From contig NZ_AP024650.1 in the NCBI RefSeq assembly GCF_019977275.1, forward strand, positions 434,001 through 498,000: a DNA stretch of 64,000 nucleotides. Direction: 5' to 3'. Positions 21,239 to 29,650 of this stretch are shown piece after piece. The notes beneath the pieces are model-generated. The model searched no databases, had not been told where the DNA came from, and was given only the letters and a program-made list of their open reading frames with translations. This DNA comes from Arthrobacter sp. StoSoilB19 (GTDB taxonomy: Bacteria; Actinomycetota; Actinomycetes; Actinomycetales; Micrococcaceae). A program made the position numbers and the translations under genes. Each line of letters opens with the position of its first letter. Position 1 is the first letter of the stretch.

Positions 21239-22039
21239 ATGGCCCGGCGCAGCAACCCCGCAGTACGCATCGCACAGGAAACCGCCCACAACGCAATGTT
21301 TGACGCCGAGGGCAAGCCCAAGCCCGGCGTCCACAACATGCTCCTGAAAGCAGTGCAGATCCAGCGGCCCCTGGTGGTTGGCTACATCCGCAGGCTCCAG
21401 AAGAGGCATCCGCGGGCGACGGCCGCGCAGCTGGCGGACATCGCAGAGCGCGACTACCTGCGGGCTGTTGCCGGAGGGGGAGCCCTGGTGGGTGCCACCG
21501 CCGTCGTCCCCGGCGTTGGAACCGTGGCGTCGCTGGGACTTTCCGCAGCCGCCACCGTTGGCTTCCTGGAAGCCACAGCCCTGTACGCAACCTCGCTGGC
21601 TGAACTGCACGGCATCCGGCTGACCAACCCGGAAAAGGCCGGCACCATGGTCATGGCCATCATGCTCGGCGAGGAGGGCACCGCCCTGCTGGGCACGCTC
21701 AGCGGCCAGGCATCCGGCGGCGCCACCAACACCTGGGGCAACGCGCTGTCCAAATCCATGGTGGTGCCGGGTTTCGGCAGCGTCCGGAAGAGGATCCAGC
21801 ATGCCTTCCTCAAGAACCTGCTCAAGCGCCAAGGGACTGCCTTGTTCGGGCGGGCCCTCCCGTTCGGCATAGGGGCCGTTGTCGGCGGAGCCGGTAACCT
21901 CGTGATGGGCCGTGCGGTGGCCAAGAATGCCCGGGAGGCGTTCGGGCCGATGCCGGACACCATTCCCGGGGAGCTGACTTCCGCTGCCGGGCCGGACAAC
22001 CTGACGCTGGAAGGCAACATCATTGGATCTCAACGCTGA
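21239..22039 (+). CDS. Conserved hypothetical protein with Gly/Ala-rich hydrophobic segments
   Basis: I do not recognise a named family with certainty. The 266-residue protein has a basic N terminus, a segment of alternating Gly/Ala/Val (about 75-110, GGGALVGATAVVPGVGTVAS) that could be membrane-embedded, and a second Gly-rich hydrophobic stretch at about 205-225 ahead of an acidic tail. This resembles EcsC-like or DUF697-like membrane-associated proteins only in composition. I prefer the ATG at 21239, with GAAGGTG just before it, over the ATG at 21227. Its 3' end overlaps pxpA by 17 bp. Confidence 0.6.
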   Translation: MARRSNPAVRIAQETAHNAMFDAEGKPKPGVHNMLLKAVQIQRPLVVGYIRRLQKRHPRATAAQLADIAERDYLRAVAGGGALVGATAVVPGVGTVASLGLSAAATVGFLEATALYATSLAELHGIRLTNPEKAGTMVMAIMLGEEGTALLGTLSGQASGGATNTWGNALSKSMVVPGFGSVRKRIQHAFLKNLLKRQGTALFGRALPFGIGAVVGGAGNLVMGRAVAKNAREAFGPMPDTIPGELTSAAGPDNLTLEGNIIGSQR

Positions 22040-22772
22040 CGTAGGCCAATCATTCGGCTCCTGGACCGCGGGAGGCGATCCGGCGATGCTCCAGCTGGCA
22101 ACCAGCGCCAACGTAGCCTGTGGCCTCCACGCGGGGGATCCCGTCACCATGCTCGACAGCTGCAGGGCCGCGTACGAACTTGATGTCACCGTCGGCGCGC
22201 ACCTGGGCTACCGGGACCTGGCCGGCTACGGGCGCCGCATGCTTGGCATGAGCTTCGACGAGCTCTTCGGGGACGTGCTGTACCAGCTGGGCGCGCTCGA
22301 CGGGGTTGCGCATGCCGTGGGCGCCTCCGTGGACTATGTGAAGGCGCATGGAGCGCTGTACGACACCACGATCCATGACGCCGAGCAGGCCTCCGCCGTA
22401 GTGGCTGCGGTCAACGCCTACGATCCAGGCCTTCCGTTCCTGGGCTTCCCGGGCTCGGAGCTGCTGAAGCAGGCCAAGGAAGCCGGGCACCCGGTGTTCG
22501 TTGAGGCTTTCGCCGACCGTGCCTACCTCGCCGACGGCGGCCTGGTGCCGCTCTCCGAGGACGCTGCCGTCCTGTACGACGTCGATGCGGTGGTCGAACG
22601 GGCCGTCCGCCTGGCCACGCAAGGCGAAGTGGTTGCCGTGGACGGATCCGTAATTGCGGTACGGCCCGACTCCCTGTGCATTCACGGTGGGACCCCTGAC
22701 GCCGTAGAAATGGCGGCCCGGATCAGGGCAGGACTTCAGGACGCAGGCGTCGGGTTGGAGTCCTTCGCGTAG
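22023..22772 (+). CDS. pxpA: LamB/YcsF-family protein, 5-oxoprolinase subunit A
   Basis: A 249-residue member of the LamB/YcsF family. The N terminus DLNADVGQSFG and the SANVACGLHAGDP block (about 28-40) carry the conserved metal-site and active-site residues. VKAHGALYD (about 101-109) is also diagnostic. In the PxpABC complex this subunit takes part in ATP-dependent opening of 5-oxoproline to glutamate. pxpB and pxpC are not next to it here, so its partners must lie elsewhere or it acts differently. The start is a TTG at 22023 inside the preceding gene, required to include the conserved DLNAD motif. That overlap suggests coupled translation. Confidence 0.85.
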   Translation: MDLNADVGQSFGSWTAGGDPAMLQLATSANVACGLHAGDPVTMLDSCRAAYELDVTVGAHLGYRDLAGYGRRMLGMSFDELFGDVLYQLGALDGVAHAVGASVDYVKAHGALYDTTIHDAEQASAVVAAVNAYDPGLPFLGFPGSELLKQAKEAGHPVFVEAFADRAYLADGGLVPLSEDAAVLYDVDAVVERAVRLATQGEVVAVDGSVIAVRPDSLCIHGGTPDAVEMAARIRAGLQDAGVGLESFA

Positions 22773-22840
22773 GAGCCTGCAGCCGTACGGCGGGCCGACT
22801 TCTTTCCAACAATTCCAGCGTCACTCCAGCCCTCCGTGCC

Positions 22841-22960
22841 GCCGTCGTACGCCTTATCGACACGCACATTCCTTTTCGCACCCCAAATATCCCCAGCGAA
22901 AAGGAAGATGCGCAGCGCCAAGATGAATCTGCAGCGAAAAGGAAGATGCGCAGCGCCAAG
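22841..22960. repeat. Dispersed structured intergenic repeat, copy A
   Basis: This block shares most of its sequence with the reverse complement of 60561-60670: both hold GTCGTACGCCTTATCGACACGCA, split here only by line, then a CTTTTCGC hairpin, AAATATCC and AAGATGCGCAGCGCCAA. Copy A has a perfect 9-bp inverted repeat (22871-22879 with 22896-22904). It also has a tandem duplication of a 28-nt unit (22894-22921 and 22932-22959). It lies between convergent genes and contains no convincing gene. Confidence 0.75.
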
Positions 22961-22988
22961 TCCACCCGGGACCTACAGCAGCGGAAAA

Positions 22989-24350
22989 CTACCCAAAGAT
23001 CAGCTGTGCCACCGTGAAAATCCCCAGCCCGGCCAGGGACCCCACCACGGTGCCGTTGATGCGGATGAACTGCAGGTCCTTACCCACCTGGAGCTCGATC
23101 TTCTGCGAGGTTTCCTCGGCATCCCACCGAGCCACGGTGTCCGTAATAACGCCTGCGATGTCCGAACGGTAGGTGCGGACCAGGTACCCGGCGGCGTCAC
23201 CGATCCATGCGTTGACCTTCCCGGCCAGTTCGGGGTCGTCCACGAGCCGTGACCCAAAATCGCGCACCGCAGCCTTGAACTTGATGGTGAGTTCGCTGTC
23301 CGGATCATCCACGGCGCCCAGCAGCGCGTTCTTGACCGTTCCCCAGGTCCGCGAGGCCAGTTCGCGCACTTCGGGGTCGCCCAGGACCTGCGCCTTGATG
23401 TCTTCCGCGCGCGCAATCATCGCGGGGTCATGCTGCAGGTCCTGTGCCAGGTCGTTGAGGTACTTGTCGATTGACTGCCGCACCTGGTGGCGGGGGTCAG
23501 CCTGGACGGCACGGACGAACTTCAGGATCTCGATATAGACCTTGTCGCCCACCAGTCCGTCCACGAACTGCGGAACCCACGTGGGGGAGCGGTCGGACAC
23601 CAGGCGGGTGACGGTTTCGTGGTTATCGTCCACCCAGTCCGCCGCGCGGTCCACCAGCAGGTCCACCAGCGTGTGATGGTGCCCGTCATGGAAGATGCGC
23701 TCCGCCAGCCTGCCCACGGGAGGTCCCCACGGCGGGGTGAGCAGATGCTTGCGCACCATGCCCTCGATGACGGCCTGGACGTCGTCGTCATTCAAAACCT
23801 TGAAGGCGCCGCGGATAACGGCAGCTCCCTCCTTGGCCACGCGTTCGGCACCACCAGGGCCAGCCAGCCAAACGCCGGCCCGGCGCGCGATGTTGACGCT
23901 GGCCAGCTTCTCCTGGACCACCTGCTCGGAGAGGAAATTGGTCTCCACGAACTCGCCCAGCGAGGCCCCGATCTGGTCCTTCCGGCGGGGAATGATGGCG
24001 GTGTGGGGAATCTTGATGCCCATGGGGTACTTGAACAGGGCCGTCACGGCGAACCAGTCGGCCAGCGCGCCCACCATTCCGCCCTCGGCCGCCGCGCGCA
24101 CATACTGCAGCCACGGGTAGTCCTTCTGCAGCGCGAACGCAAAGACAAAAATCACGGCCATGGCGATCAGCAGGCTCAGCGCCAGCAGCTTCATCTTCCG
24201 CAGCGCTGCCGCTTTCTCGGCGTCGCCGGCACCGGGCTGGCGGCTTACGACGGCGCCTGCCGCCATAGTGCCAGGGCGCACCTGCTGCGCGGCCTCGGCG
24301 GGGGAATCCTGCGTGGTTGGCCCAGTAGTTGCCTCAGAGTTCACCTGCAT
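22989..24350 (-). CDS. DUF445-family membrane protein
   Basis: A 453-residue protein of the DUF445 (YheB/YjiN-like) family. After a polar N-terminal ~50 residues there is one membrane helix (about 55-73, LLALSLLIAMAVIFVFAFAL). It is followed by the conserved AAEGGMVGALADWFAVTALFK and IPHTAIIPRRKDQIG blocks, a long helical region, and a C-terminal hydrophobic anchor (VGSLAGLGIFTVAQLIF). The topology suggests a cytoplasmic domain held between two membrane anchors. Function is unknown. It converges with pxpA across the repeat-containing gap and diverges from the GDPD gene. Confidence 0.85.
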   Translation of the reverse strand: MQVNSEATTGPTTQDSPAEAAQQVRPGTMAAGAVVSRQPGAGDAEKAAALRKMKLLALSLLIAMAVIFVFAFALQKDYPWLQYVRAAAEGGMVGALADWFAVTALFKYPMGIKIPHTAIIPRRKDQIGASLGEFVETNFLSEQVVQEKLASVNIARRAGVWLAGPGGAERVAKEGAAVIRGAFKVLNDDDVQAVIEGMVRKHLLTPPWGPPVGRLAERIFHDGHHHTLVDLLVDRAADWVDDNHETVTRLVSDRSPTWVPQFVDGLVGDKVYIEILKFVRAVQADPRHQVRQSIDKYLNDLAQDLQHDPAMIARAEDIKAQVLGDPEVRELASRTWGTVKNALLGAVDDPDSELTIKFKAAVRDFGSRLVDDPELAGKVNAWIGDAAGYLVRTYRSDIAGVITDTVARWDAEETSQKIELQVGKDLQFIRINGTVVGSLAGLGIFTVAQLIFG

Positions 24351-24393
24351 GTGCCAAGCCTAGCCCCGAAGGCGGGGGCCGGTCGGCTACCGT

Positions 24394-25299
24394 GTGTCCA
24401 TGACAATTGACGAGTCAGTGCCGCAGCGGCCGCTGGTCTTTGCCCATCGTGGTTCCAGCGGCGCATACGCCGAACACACCCGGGCCGCCTACCTGCAGGC
24501 ATTGGCTGACGGGGCCGACGGGGTGGAGTGCGACGTCCACCTCACCCGGGACCAGCACCTGGTCCTGCTCCATGACGCCAACCTGGACCGGACGTCGGAC
24601 GGGACCGGGCCGGTGGCTGAACGGACCCTGCGCGAGCTGCACCAGCTGGACTTCTCATCCTGGAAGGGGGTCCGCATTCCCGAAGAGTATGGAGCACGTT
24701 CGGAACAGCTGCTGACCCTCCCGGAGCTGCTGGACATCCTCCGCGGGGCGGGCCGCCCGGTGAAACTCGCCATCGAGCTCAAGCATCCCAGTCCCTACCA
24801 GCTCAAACTGGAGGACCGCGTGCTGGAGGTGCTCCGCAGCGAGGGCTGGGACCCGCAAAGCTCCACCGTGGACAACGTGGCCGTGACCTTCATGAGCTTC
24901 AGCCCGGACTCGGTCCGCCACCTGCTCCAGTCCGTCCCGCCGCAATACATCTGCCAACTGGTGGACGACCTCACCATCCATGAGATCCGCGGCGGGCTGG
25001 GCCTGGGCCTCATTACGGGGAGCGCCGTCGCCAACCTCATGAAGGCCACCCAGCTGGAGGGTGAACGGATCCTGGACGACCGGGAAGTAGGAATGGCCGG
25101 CCCCGGCATCGACTACGTCAGGGAGCGCCCGGCCACAATCCGCCGATGGCTGGACTCCGGGCGGCGCTTCCGGGTGTGGACCGTGGACTCCCCGGAGGAT
25201 GTGGCACTTTGCCAGGAGCTGGGCATCCACGAGATCACCACCAACGTGCCGGCCCGCGTCCTGGACCAGCTCCACGCAGCCTCTCCGCAGGGAAAGTAG
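24394..25299 (+). CDS. Glycerophosphodiester phosphodiesterase
   Basis: A 301-residue GDPD-family TIM barrel. The catalytic start FAHRGSSGAYAEHT (about 17-30) and the metal-binding segment DGVECDVHLTRDQ with LLHDANLDRT (about 43-70) are present, as is the IELKHP motif (about 127). There is no signal peptide, so it is cytoplasmic, hydrolysing glycerophosphodiesters to glycerol 3-phosphate and an alcohol. The start is either the GTG at 24394 or the ATG at 24400. The next gene begins 8 bp downstream, suggesting co-transcription, although the functional link to a CoA-transferase is not obvious. Confidence 0.88.
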   Translation: MSMTIDESVPQRPLVFAHRGSSGAYAEHTRAAYLQALADGADGVECDVHLTRDQHLVLLHDANLDRTSDGTGPVAERTLRELHQLDFSSWKGVRIPEEYGARSEQLLTLPELLDILRGAGRPVKLAIELKHPSPYQLKLEDRVLEVLRSEGWDPQSSTVDNVAVTFMSFSPDSVRHLLQSVPPQYICQLVDDLTIHEIRGGLGLGLITGSAVANLMKATQLEGERILDDREVGMAGPGIDYVRERPATIRRWLDSGRRFRVWTVDSPEDVALCQELGIHEITTNVPARVLDQLHAASPQGK

Positions 25300-25306
25300 G
25301 GCGGAC

Positions 25307-26692
25307 GTGGACGCGCACCACGTCAATCCGCTCCCGTATTCGCCCCGACGCTGGTGGGCCGGCGCCCTCGACGTCGAAGGCCTGGCACTGTACTCGGTGG
25401 GAGCCGCGGCGGAAGCGCTGAACCTGTATGCGCGCACGCCCGGCCGGTTCAGCACTACGCCGGCGCTTACCGCGGCTGCCTTCGATTCCTTCGGCCACCT
25501 GCGGATTGCCGGACGCAAGCCACAGGGCTTCGCGCCCCTGTCGGGCTTCCGGCAGACCCGCGATGGCTGGATCCGGCTCCACGCCAACTACCCGCACCAC
25601 GAGCAGCGGCTGCTGCGCGCCTTGGGAGCCGCCTCCGCGGAAGGGGCGGAACAGGCTCTTCGTTCCATGGCGGCGCTTGAGGCTGAGGCCGCCATCCAGG
25701 GCCACGGCGGGATCGCTGCGGCCGTGAGGACGCGTGACGAATGGCTTGCGTCCGGCATGGGCCGGGCGGCGGGATCCGGACCCTGGATTGCCGTGGAGCA
25801 TACCGACGGCACCACGGCCCGTCTGGGACTGCAGGACTTTGCCGCGGCGGCTACTACGGCAGGCGGCGAGGGCATCGGTGGCGGCCACAAACCGCCGCTG
25901 GAGGGGCTGCGGGTCCTGGACCTGACCCGGGTGATTGCAGGGCCGGTGGCCACCCGCCTGCTTGCAGCATTGGGAGCCGACGTCCTGCGGATCGACCCGC
26001 CAGCCTTCCCGGAAATCGAAGACCAGTTCGTGGACACCGCGTTCGGCAAGCGCAGCGCGGAAGCCGATCTGGGGCTTCCGCAGAACCAGCACAGCCTCCA
26101 GCAGCTCCTGGCCCGCGCCGACGTCGTGGTCACGGGTTACCGGCACGGCGCCCTGGACCGTTTCGGGCTCAACCCGCGGGAACTGCTGGCCTCGCACCCT
26201 CGGCTGGTGGTGGTCACCCTCAACAGCTGGGGGAGCGCCGGGCCATGGAGCGGTATGCGCGGTTTTGACAGCATTGTCCAGGCCGCCTGCGGAATCGCGC
26301 ACGTGTACGGGAAGGACAATGACGACGGCGGGTGGCGCCCGGGTGCCCTGCCTGTCCAGGCGCTGGACCACGCCACAGGATACGGGGTGGCTGCGGCGGC
26401 CGTCCGCCTCCTGGACCGACGCCGGGAGGCTGGGATGGGTGCCTGTGCGCAATTGTCCCTGGCCCGCACCGCCGAGGAACTGTTTTCCCTTCCAATGGGC
26501 ACCGAAGCAGGGGACACCGAACCAGGGGTCACTGACGGCCCGGCAGAGCTACCCGGACCCCACCACAACTCCATGGACAGCACCTACGGGCAGCTCCGCT
26601 ACGTCGGTCCACCGTTGCTGGACGCGGGCCGGGCGGTGGACTACCTGTCCCCGCCGCCCCCGTATGGAAGCTCTCCGCCCGCCTGGAATTGA
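25307..26692 (+). CDS. Family III (CaiB/BaiF) CoA-transferase with atypical layout
   Basis: A 461-residue protein. The typical CoA-transferase III opening, GLRVLDLTRVIAGPVATRLLAALGAD, appears only at about residue 200. It is preceded by ~195 residues with weak similarity to the family's other domain and followed by only ~260. The catalytic Asp is in GFDSIVQAACGIA (about residue 319). The order therefore looks rearranged or duplicated compared with the usual ~400-residue enzyme. The GTG at 25307 follows an AGGG box 8 bp after the GDPD stop; an earlier in-frame start would lie inside GDPD. CoA donor and acceptor are unknown. Confidence 0.75.
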   Translation: MDAHHVNPLPYSPRRWWAGALDVEGLALYSVGAAAEALNLYARTPGRFSTTPALTAAAFDSFGHLRIAGRKPQGFAPLSGFRQTRDGWIRLHANYPHHEQRLLRALGAASAEGAEQALRSMAALEAEAAIQGHGGIAAAVRTRDEWLASGMGRAAGSGPWIAVEHTDGTTARLGLQDFAAAATTAGGEGIGGGHKPPLEGLRVLDLTRVIAGPVATRLLAALGADVLRIDPPAFPEIEDQFVDTAFGKRSAEADLGLPQNQHSLQQLLARADVVVTGYRHGALDRFGLNPRELLASHPRLVVVTLNSWGSAGPWSGMRGFDSIVQAACGIAHVYGKDNDDGGWRPGALPVQALDHATGYGVAAAAVRLLDRRREAGMGACAQLSLARTAEELFSLPMGTEAGDTEPGVTDGPAELPGPHHNSMDSTYGQLRYVGPPLLDAGRAVDYLSPPPPYGSSPPAWN

Positions 26693-26751
26693 GGGACCTT
26701 GCCTCACAGGCCGGTTTCTGGCGGCCACCGTGGCTGTGATTGAGTGGTTCC

Positions 26752-27309
26752 ATGCCTCTTCCCTGGTCCGGTCCTGCAGTCAGGGGCTTGTCCGTACCGA
26801 ACTGTTCCCTTCAGGGCCCCGCCGTTCAGACCCTGTCCGCGGCTGCCATGGGAGCCCTCCTGCTGGCCAGCGCGGGCAAGCACTTCAGGGATCCCGGCTT
26901 CTACCGCGACGTCGTTCCGGACTACCTCTGCCGCCGGGACGCGGAACCGGATCCGGAACCCGGTGCGGCCCACACTGTGGTGCCCAACCATCCTGTGCCC
27001 AACCATCCCCTGGCCGTCCTGTCCCGGGATGAGTGGATCGCCGTGAGTGGACTGCTGGAGTTGGCCGCCGCCGTCGGAATCCTCCTCCCGCCCACCCGGA
27101 AGCTGACCGCCACCGCCCTCACAGCGATGTTTGCCGCATTCCTGGCGGGACACGCTGACGCACTGGCGAAGGCTTATGGTCCGCAGGGTACGCCCCGCCG
27201 GCGGAAGATCCACACCGTGCGGTTGCCGCTCCAGGCACCGTTGATCCTCTGGGCCTGGAGCCTCCGGAAGCCCATCCAAAAGGCACGCAAACCTGGAGGC
27301 TGGGTGTGA
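26752..27309 (+). CDS. DoxX-like small membrane protein
   Basis: A 185-residue protein with about four hydrophobic segments. MGALLLASAGKHFRDPGFYRDVVPDYL (by parts, about 33-59) and ELAAAVGILLPPTRKLTATAL are typical of the DoxX/DUF4870-like subset, where the first helix is followed by a PxxP-type loop. A short Pro/His/Asn insertion around residues 70-85 is unusual. Function is unknown; relatives are linked to thiol/redox homeostasis. The start is the ATG at 26752, with TTG at 26740 as the alternative. It overlaps azlC by 4 bp. Confidence 0.6.
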   Translation: MPLPWSGPAVRGLSVPNCSLQGPAVQTLSAAAMGALLLASAGKHFRDPGFYRDVVPDYLCRRDAEPDPEPGAAHTVVPNHPVPNHPLAVLSRDEWIAVSGLLELAAAVGILLPPTRKLTATALTAMFAAFLAGHADALAKAYGPQGTPRRRKIHTVRLPLQAPLILWAWSLRKPIQKARKPGGWV

Positions 27310-28106
27310 AACTCCTGGCCTCGCCGGCGGTCAGGGTGGGGATTTCCATCAGCATCGCCACCGGCCTTTATGGGGTGTCCTTCGGAGCGCTCGCAGTGAC
27401 CTCGGGGCTCAACCTGTGGCAGACCATGGCCCTGAGCCTGCTCCTCTTCAGCGGTGGTTCGCAGTTCGCGTTTATCGGTGTGGTGGCAGGTGGAGGTTCG
27501 GGCATCGCCGCAATGAGCGCAGCAACCCTGTTGGGCATGCGCAACGGCATCTACGGCATGCAGTTGAACGCACTGCTGCGGCCCACCGGCTGGCGTAAGT
27601 TTGTCGGCGCGCAGCTGACCATCGACGAATCAACGGCCACCAGCACGGGCCAGACGGACCCGGCCGAGCAGCGGCGGGGATTCTGGACTGCAGGGATTGG
27701 CGTCTACGTGCTGTGGAACCTCTTCACCGCCGTGGGCGCGCTCGCCGGGAGCGGACTGGGCGATCCCAAGCAATGGGGGCTCGACGGTGCCGCGGTGGCC
27801 GCCTTCCTGGCGTTGCTCTGGCCGAGGCTTAAGGGCCGCGAGCCCATTGCCATCGCGGTGGTGTGTGCGGTGGCCACCGTTGTCGCCGTTCCCTTCGTGC
27901 CGGCGGGGGTGCCCATCCTGGTGGCCGCCCTGGTGGCCGCGCTGGTGGGCTGGTTCAGCCACGGCCGGCGCGACGAGGGCCTTGAGCCGGACGTCGAGCC
28001 CTATGGCGGACACCGTGACCATCACCCTGGCCGGCAGCAGGACGCAAGCCGCCCGTATACGGGTGCGCAGGGGAGCGAAGGCACGGATCCGGGGGCAGGC
28101 GCATGA
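27306..28106 (+). CDS. azlC: AzlC-family branched-chain amino acid exporter, large subunit
   Basis: A 266-residue polytopic protein with the AzlC/YgaZ signatures FGALAVTSGL, LLLFSGGSQFAFIGVV and LLGMRNGIYGM, plus about 7 helices. Together with the small AzlD subunit it forms a branched-chain amino acid export permease in the cytoplasmic membrane. Compared with typical AzlC it has a charged C-terminal tail (about 220-266, His/Arg/Asp-rich) that is likely cytoplasmic. The GTG at 27306 overlaps the preceding gene by 4 bp, and its stop overlaps azlD by 4 bp, so the pair is translationally coupled. Confidence 0.88.
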   Translation: MKLLASPAVRVGISISIATGLYGVSFGALAVTSGLNLWQTMALSLLLFSGGSQFAFIGVVAGGGSGIAAMSAATLLGMRNGIYGMQLNALLRPTGWRKFVGAQLTIDESTATSTGQTDPAEQRRGFWTAGIGVYVLWNLFTAVGALAGSGLGDPKQWGLDGAAVAAFLALLWPRLKGREPIAIAVVCAVATVVAVPFVPAGVPILVAALVAALVGWFSHGRRDEGLEPDVEPYGGHRDHHPGRQQDASRPYTGAQGSEGTDPGAGA

Positions 28107-28414
28107 GCCTGTGGATCTGGCTGCTTCTTGCCTGCGCGCTGGCGTACGCCTGGAAGATCGTGGGCTACTTCGTGCCCGCCAGGTTCCTCGAGGACCAGCG
28201 CACATCCCGGGTTGCGGGCACCATGACCATCGGCCTGCTGGCCTCCCTTACCGTGGTGAATGCCGTCGTGTCTGGCCAGGGACTCGCGGCTGACGCCAGG
28301 CTGGGGGCGCTTGCCGCGGCCGCACTCGCGCTGGCGTTCCGCGCACCCTTCCTGGTGGTGGTCATCGCCGGGGCCGGTACCGCTGCCCTGCTGAGGGCAT
28401 TGGGCTGGAGCTAG
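28103..28414 (+). CDS. azlD: AzlD-family branched-chain amino acid exporter, small subunit
   Basis: A 103-residue protein with three to four hydrophobic helices and the family pattern LACALAYAWKIVGYFVPARFL followed by a Leu/Ala-rich core and AFRAPFLVVVIAGAGTAALLR. Length and position directly after azlC, with a 4-bp ATGA overlap, identify it as the obligate small partner of the exporter. Confidence 0.87.
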   Translation: MSLWIWLLLACALAYAWKIVGYFVPARFLEDQRTSRVAGTMTIGLLASLTVVNAVVSGQGLAADARLGALAAAALALAFRAPFLVVVIAGAGTAALLRALGWS

Positions 28415-28491
28415 TTTGGCAGGCGTCTGCATAAATTAGTGATGGGGGTCACTTCCCCGGCGCGGCGGCGGCTGTACTATGAAATCGGCTT

Positions 28492-28785
28492 ATGCAGTTG
28501 GCCATGGCATTCCTACGAACGGCGACCATGGAAAATCAGCTGTATCCCGCAGGCGGCTTGGCGGGCAGACCCCGCCACAAGGACGCCCGACGGCGGGCGG
28601 GCCTCCCAGCCAAACGCTTCTTCAGGCGCTTTTCCCGCCTTTCGGACGTGCCGGAAGAGGACCTGGAAATTCTCGCCCAAAGGCTCCGGGAGGCATTCGA
28701 CCTGGACCCGTCGTCGTCCGTTCCAGCGCTGCAGGCCCTGGTGCGTCAGGAACTCCGCAAGCGGGCAGACGCGGGCAACGCCTAG
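28492..28785 (+). CDS. Small hypothetical protein
   Basis: A 97-residue frame that I do not recognise. The N-terminal half is basic and Arg-rich (RHKDARRRAGLPAKRFFRRF). The C-terminal half looks like an amphipathic helical pair (VPEEDLEILAQRLREAFDLD and ALQALVRQELRKRADAG). The start is uncertain: the ATG at 28492, or the ATG at 28528 after GGCGACC; neither has a strong ribosome-binding site. It lies between azlD and another small gene on the same strand. Confidence 0.4.
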   Translation: MQLAMAFLRTATMENQLYPAGGLAGRPRHKDARRRAGLPAKRFFRRFSRLSDVPEEDLEILAQRLREAFDLDPSSSVPALQALVRQELRKRADAGNA

Positions 28786-28866
28786 CGGGCCAGCATCGCG
28801 GGGCCAGGTGTGGTGGACTGGAGGAGATGCAGCCCACACCAGGCGGCCACCAAAGGAGGAATCGAG

Positions 28867-29247
28867 ATGGACGAACAGTCACGGCCTGATAAGCCGCAGG
28901 ACGGCCAGGGCACAGAGGACACCGAAGGGAAGGCTGGGGAAGCGCGCAGCACTGGAATTCCTGCCGCTGAGCAAACCGGCAAGCTGCGGCCCGCCTACCT
29001 GGACCCCCGCGGCTCCGAGGCAACGCGTGAATTACGGGACACTGCACGGCGGCGCCGGGATGCCGAGGAGAAACTCCAGCAGCACCTGATGGAGGCGAAG
29101 CACCACATCCCCAACGAGTTCCATGAGCACCATGACCACGAACCCCAGTCACACGGGCATCCTGAGCCAGGACAGCCATCAGAACAGCCCCGGCCCGGCA
29201 CCCAAGGCGGAGAAACCGGCACTGGAGAAAACGGGGAAAATCCCTGA
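28867..29247 (+). CDS. Hydrophilic, charged hypothetical protein with His-rich tail
   Basis: A 126-residue protein beginning MDEQSRPDKPQD after a strong AAAGGAGG site, which makes expression likely. It is almost entirely polar and low-complexity: a Glu/Gly/Lys-rich N terminus, one likely helix with a charged repeat (ATRELRDTARRRRDAEEKLQ, about 57-76), then a His/Glu/Pro-rich region (HEHHDHEPQSHGHPEPG). No membrane segment or known domain is visible, and it is probably disordered. A metal-binding or stress role is only a guess from composition. Confidence 0.55.
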   Translation: MDEQSRPDKPQDGQGTEDTEGKAGEARSTGIPAAEQTGKLRPAYLDPRGSEATRELRDTARRRRDAEEKLQQHLMEAKHHIPNEFHEHHDHEPQSHGHPEPGQPSEQPRPGTQGGETGTGENGENP

Positions 29248-29276
29248 CGGAACGCTCCCGATACCGGGGAAACACT

Positions 29277-29310
29277 CCTGACAGCCGGGCAGCGCCGGCC
29301 GGCTGTCAGG
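29277..29310. terminator. Hairpin between convergent small genes
   Basis: A perfect 12-bp inverted repeat CCTGACAGCCGG/CCGGCTGTCAGG (29277-29288 with 29299-29310, 10-nt loop). It lies between the stop of the plus-strand gene at 29247 and the stop of the minus-strand gene at 29329. Confidence 0.65.
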
Positions 29311-29328
29311 GGCTCGATACAGCGGTAG

Positions 29329-29553
29329 CTACGCCACGCCGTGGGCTGCGCCGTCGGGCGAGACCGACCTGCGGCAGCTTTCTTCCACGCCCATCTCGTA
29401 CCACACCTGCGCGCCGAACTCGGGCTCGGGGGTATCAAGGTTTTGGTACAGGGCGTCAAGCAATTCGACGAGTTCCGCGGTTGTCAGCGCAGGGAGGACT
29501 TCTTCTGGCCCGCGGGCGTCAGTGAGGTAGTGGAAGAGTTTTGATCTGGTCAT
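29329..29553 (-). CDS. Small hypothetical protein
   Basis: A 74-residue acidic protein beginning MTRSKLFHYLTDARGPEEVLP, with a leucine-rich helical segment (TTAELVELLDALYQNLDTP) and a Trp/Cys-containing tail. I recognise no family. The start at 29553 gives a compact helical protein; further upstream the frame is open but compositionally unlike protein. It is about 100 bp downstream of the TetR-type regulator on the same strand. Confidence 0.45.
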   Translation of the reverse strand: MTRSKLFHYLTDARGPEEVLPALTTAELVELLDALYQNLDTPEPEFGAQVWYEMGVEESCRRSVSPDGAAHGVA

Positions 29554-29650
29554 CGCAGCGCGGCGGTTGCAGGGTGGATACGCAGGAAAAGTTCCATGGG
29601 TCGCTCCATCTCGGACTATTCGAGGCTGGCTGCCTAACCCCGCTCTGAGT

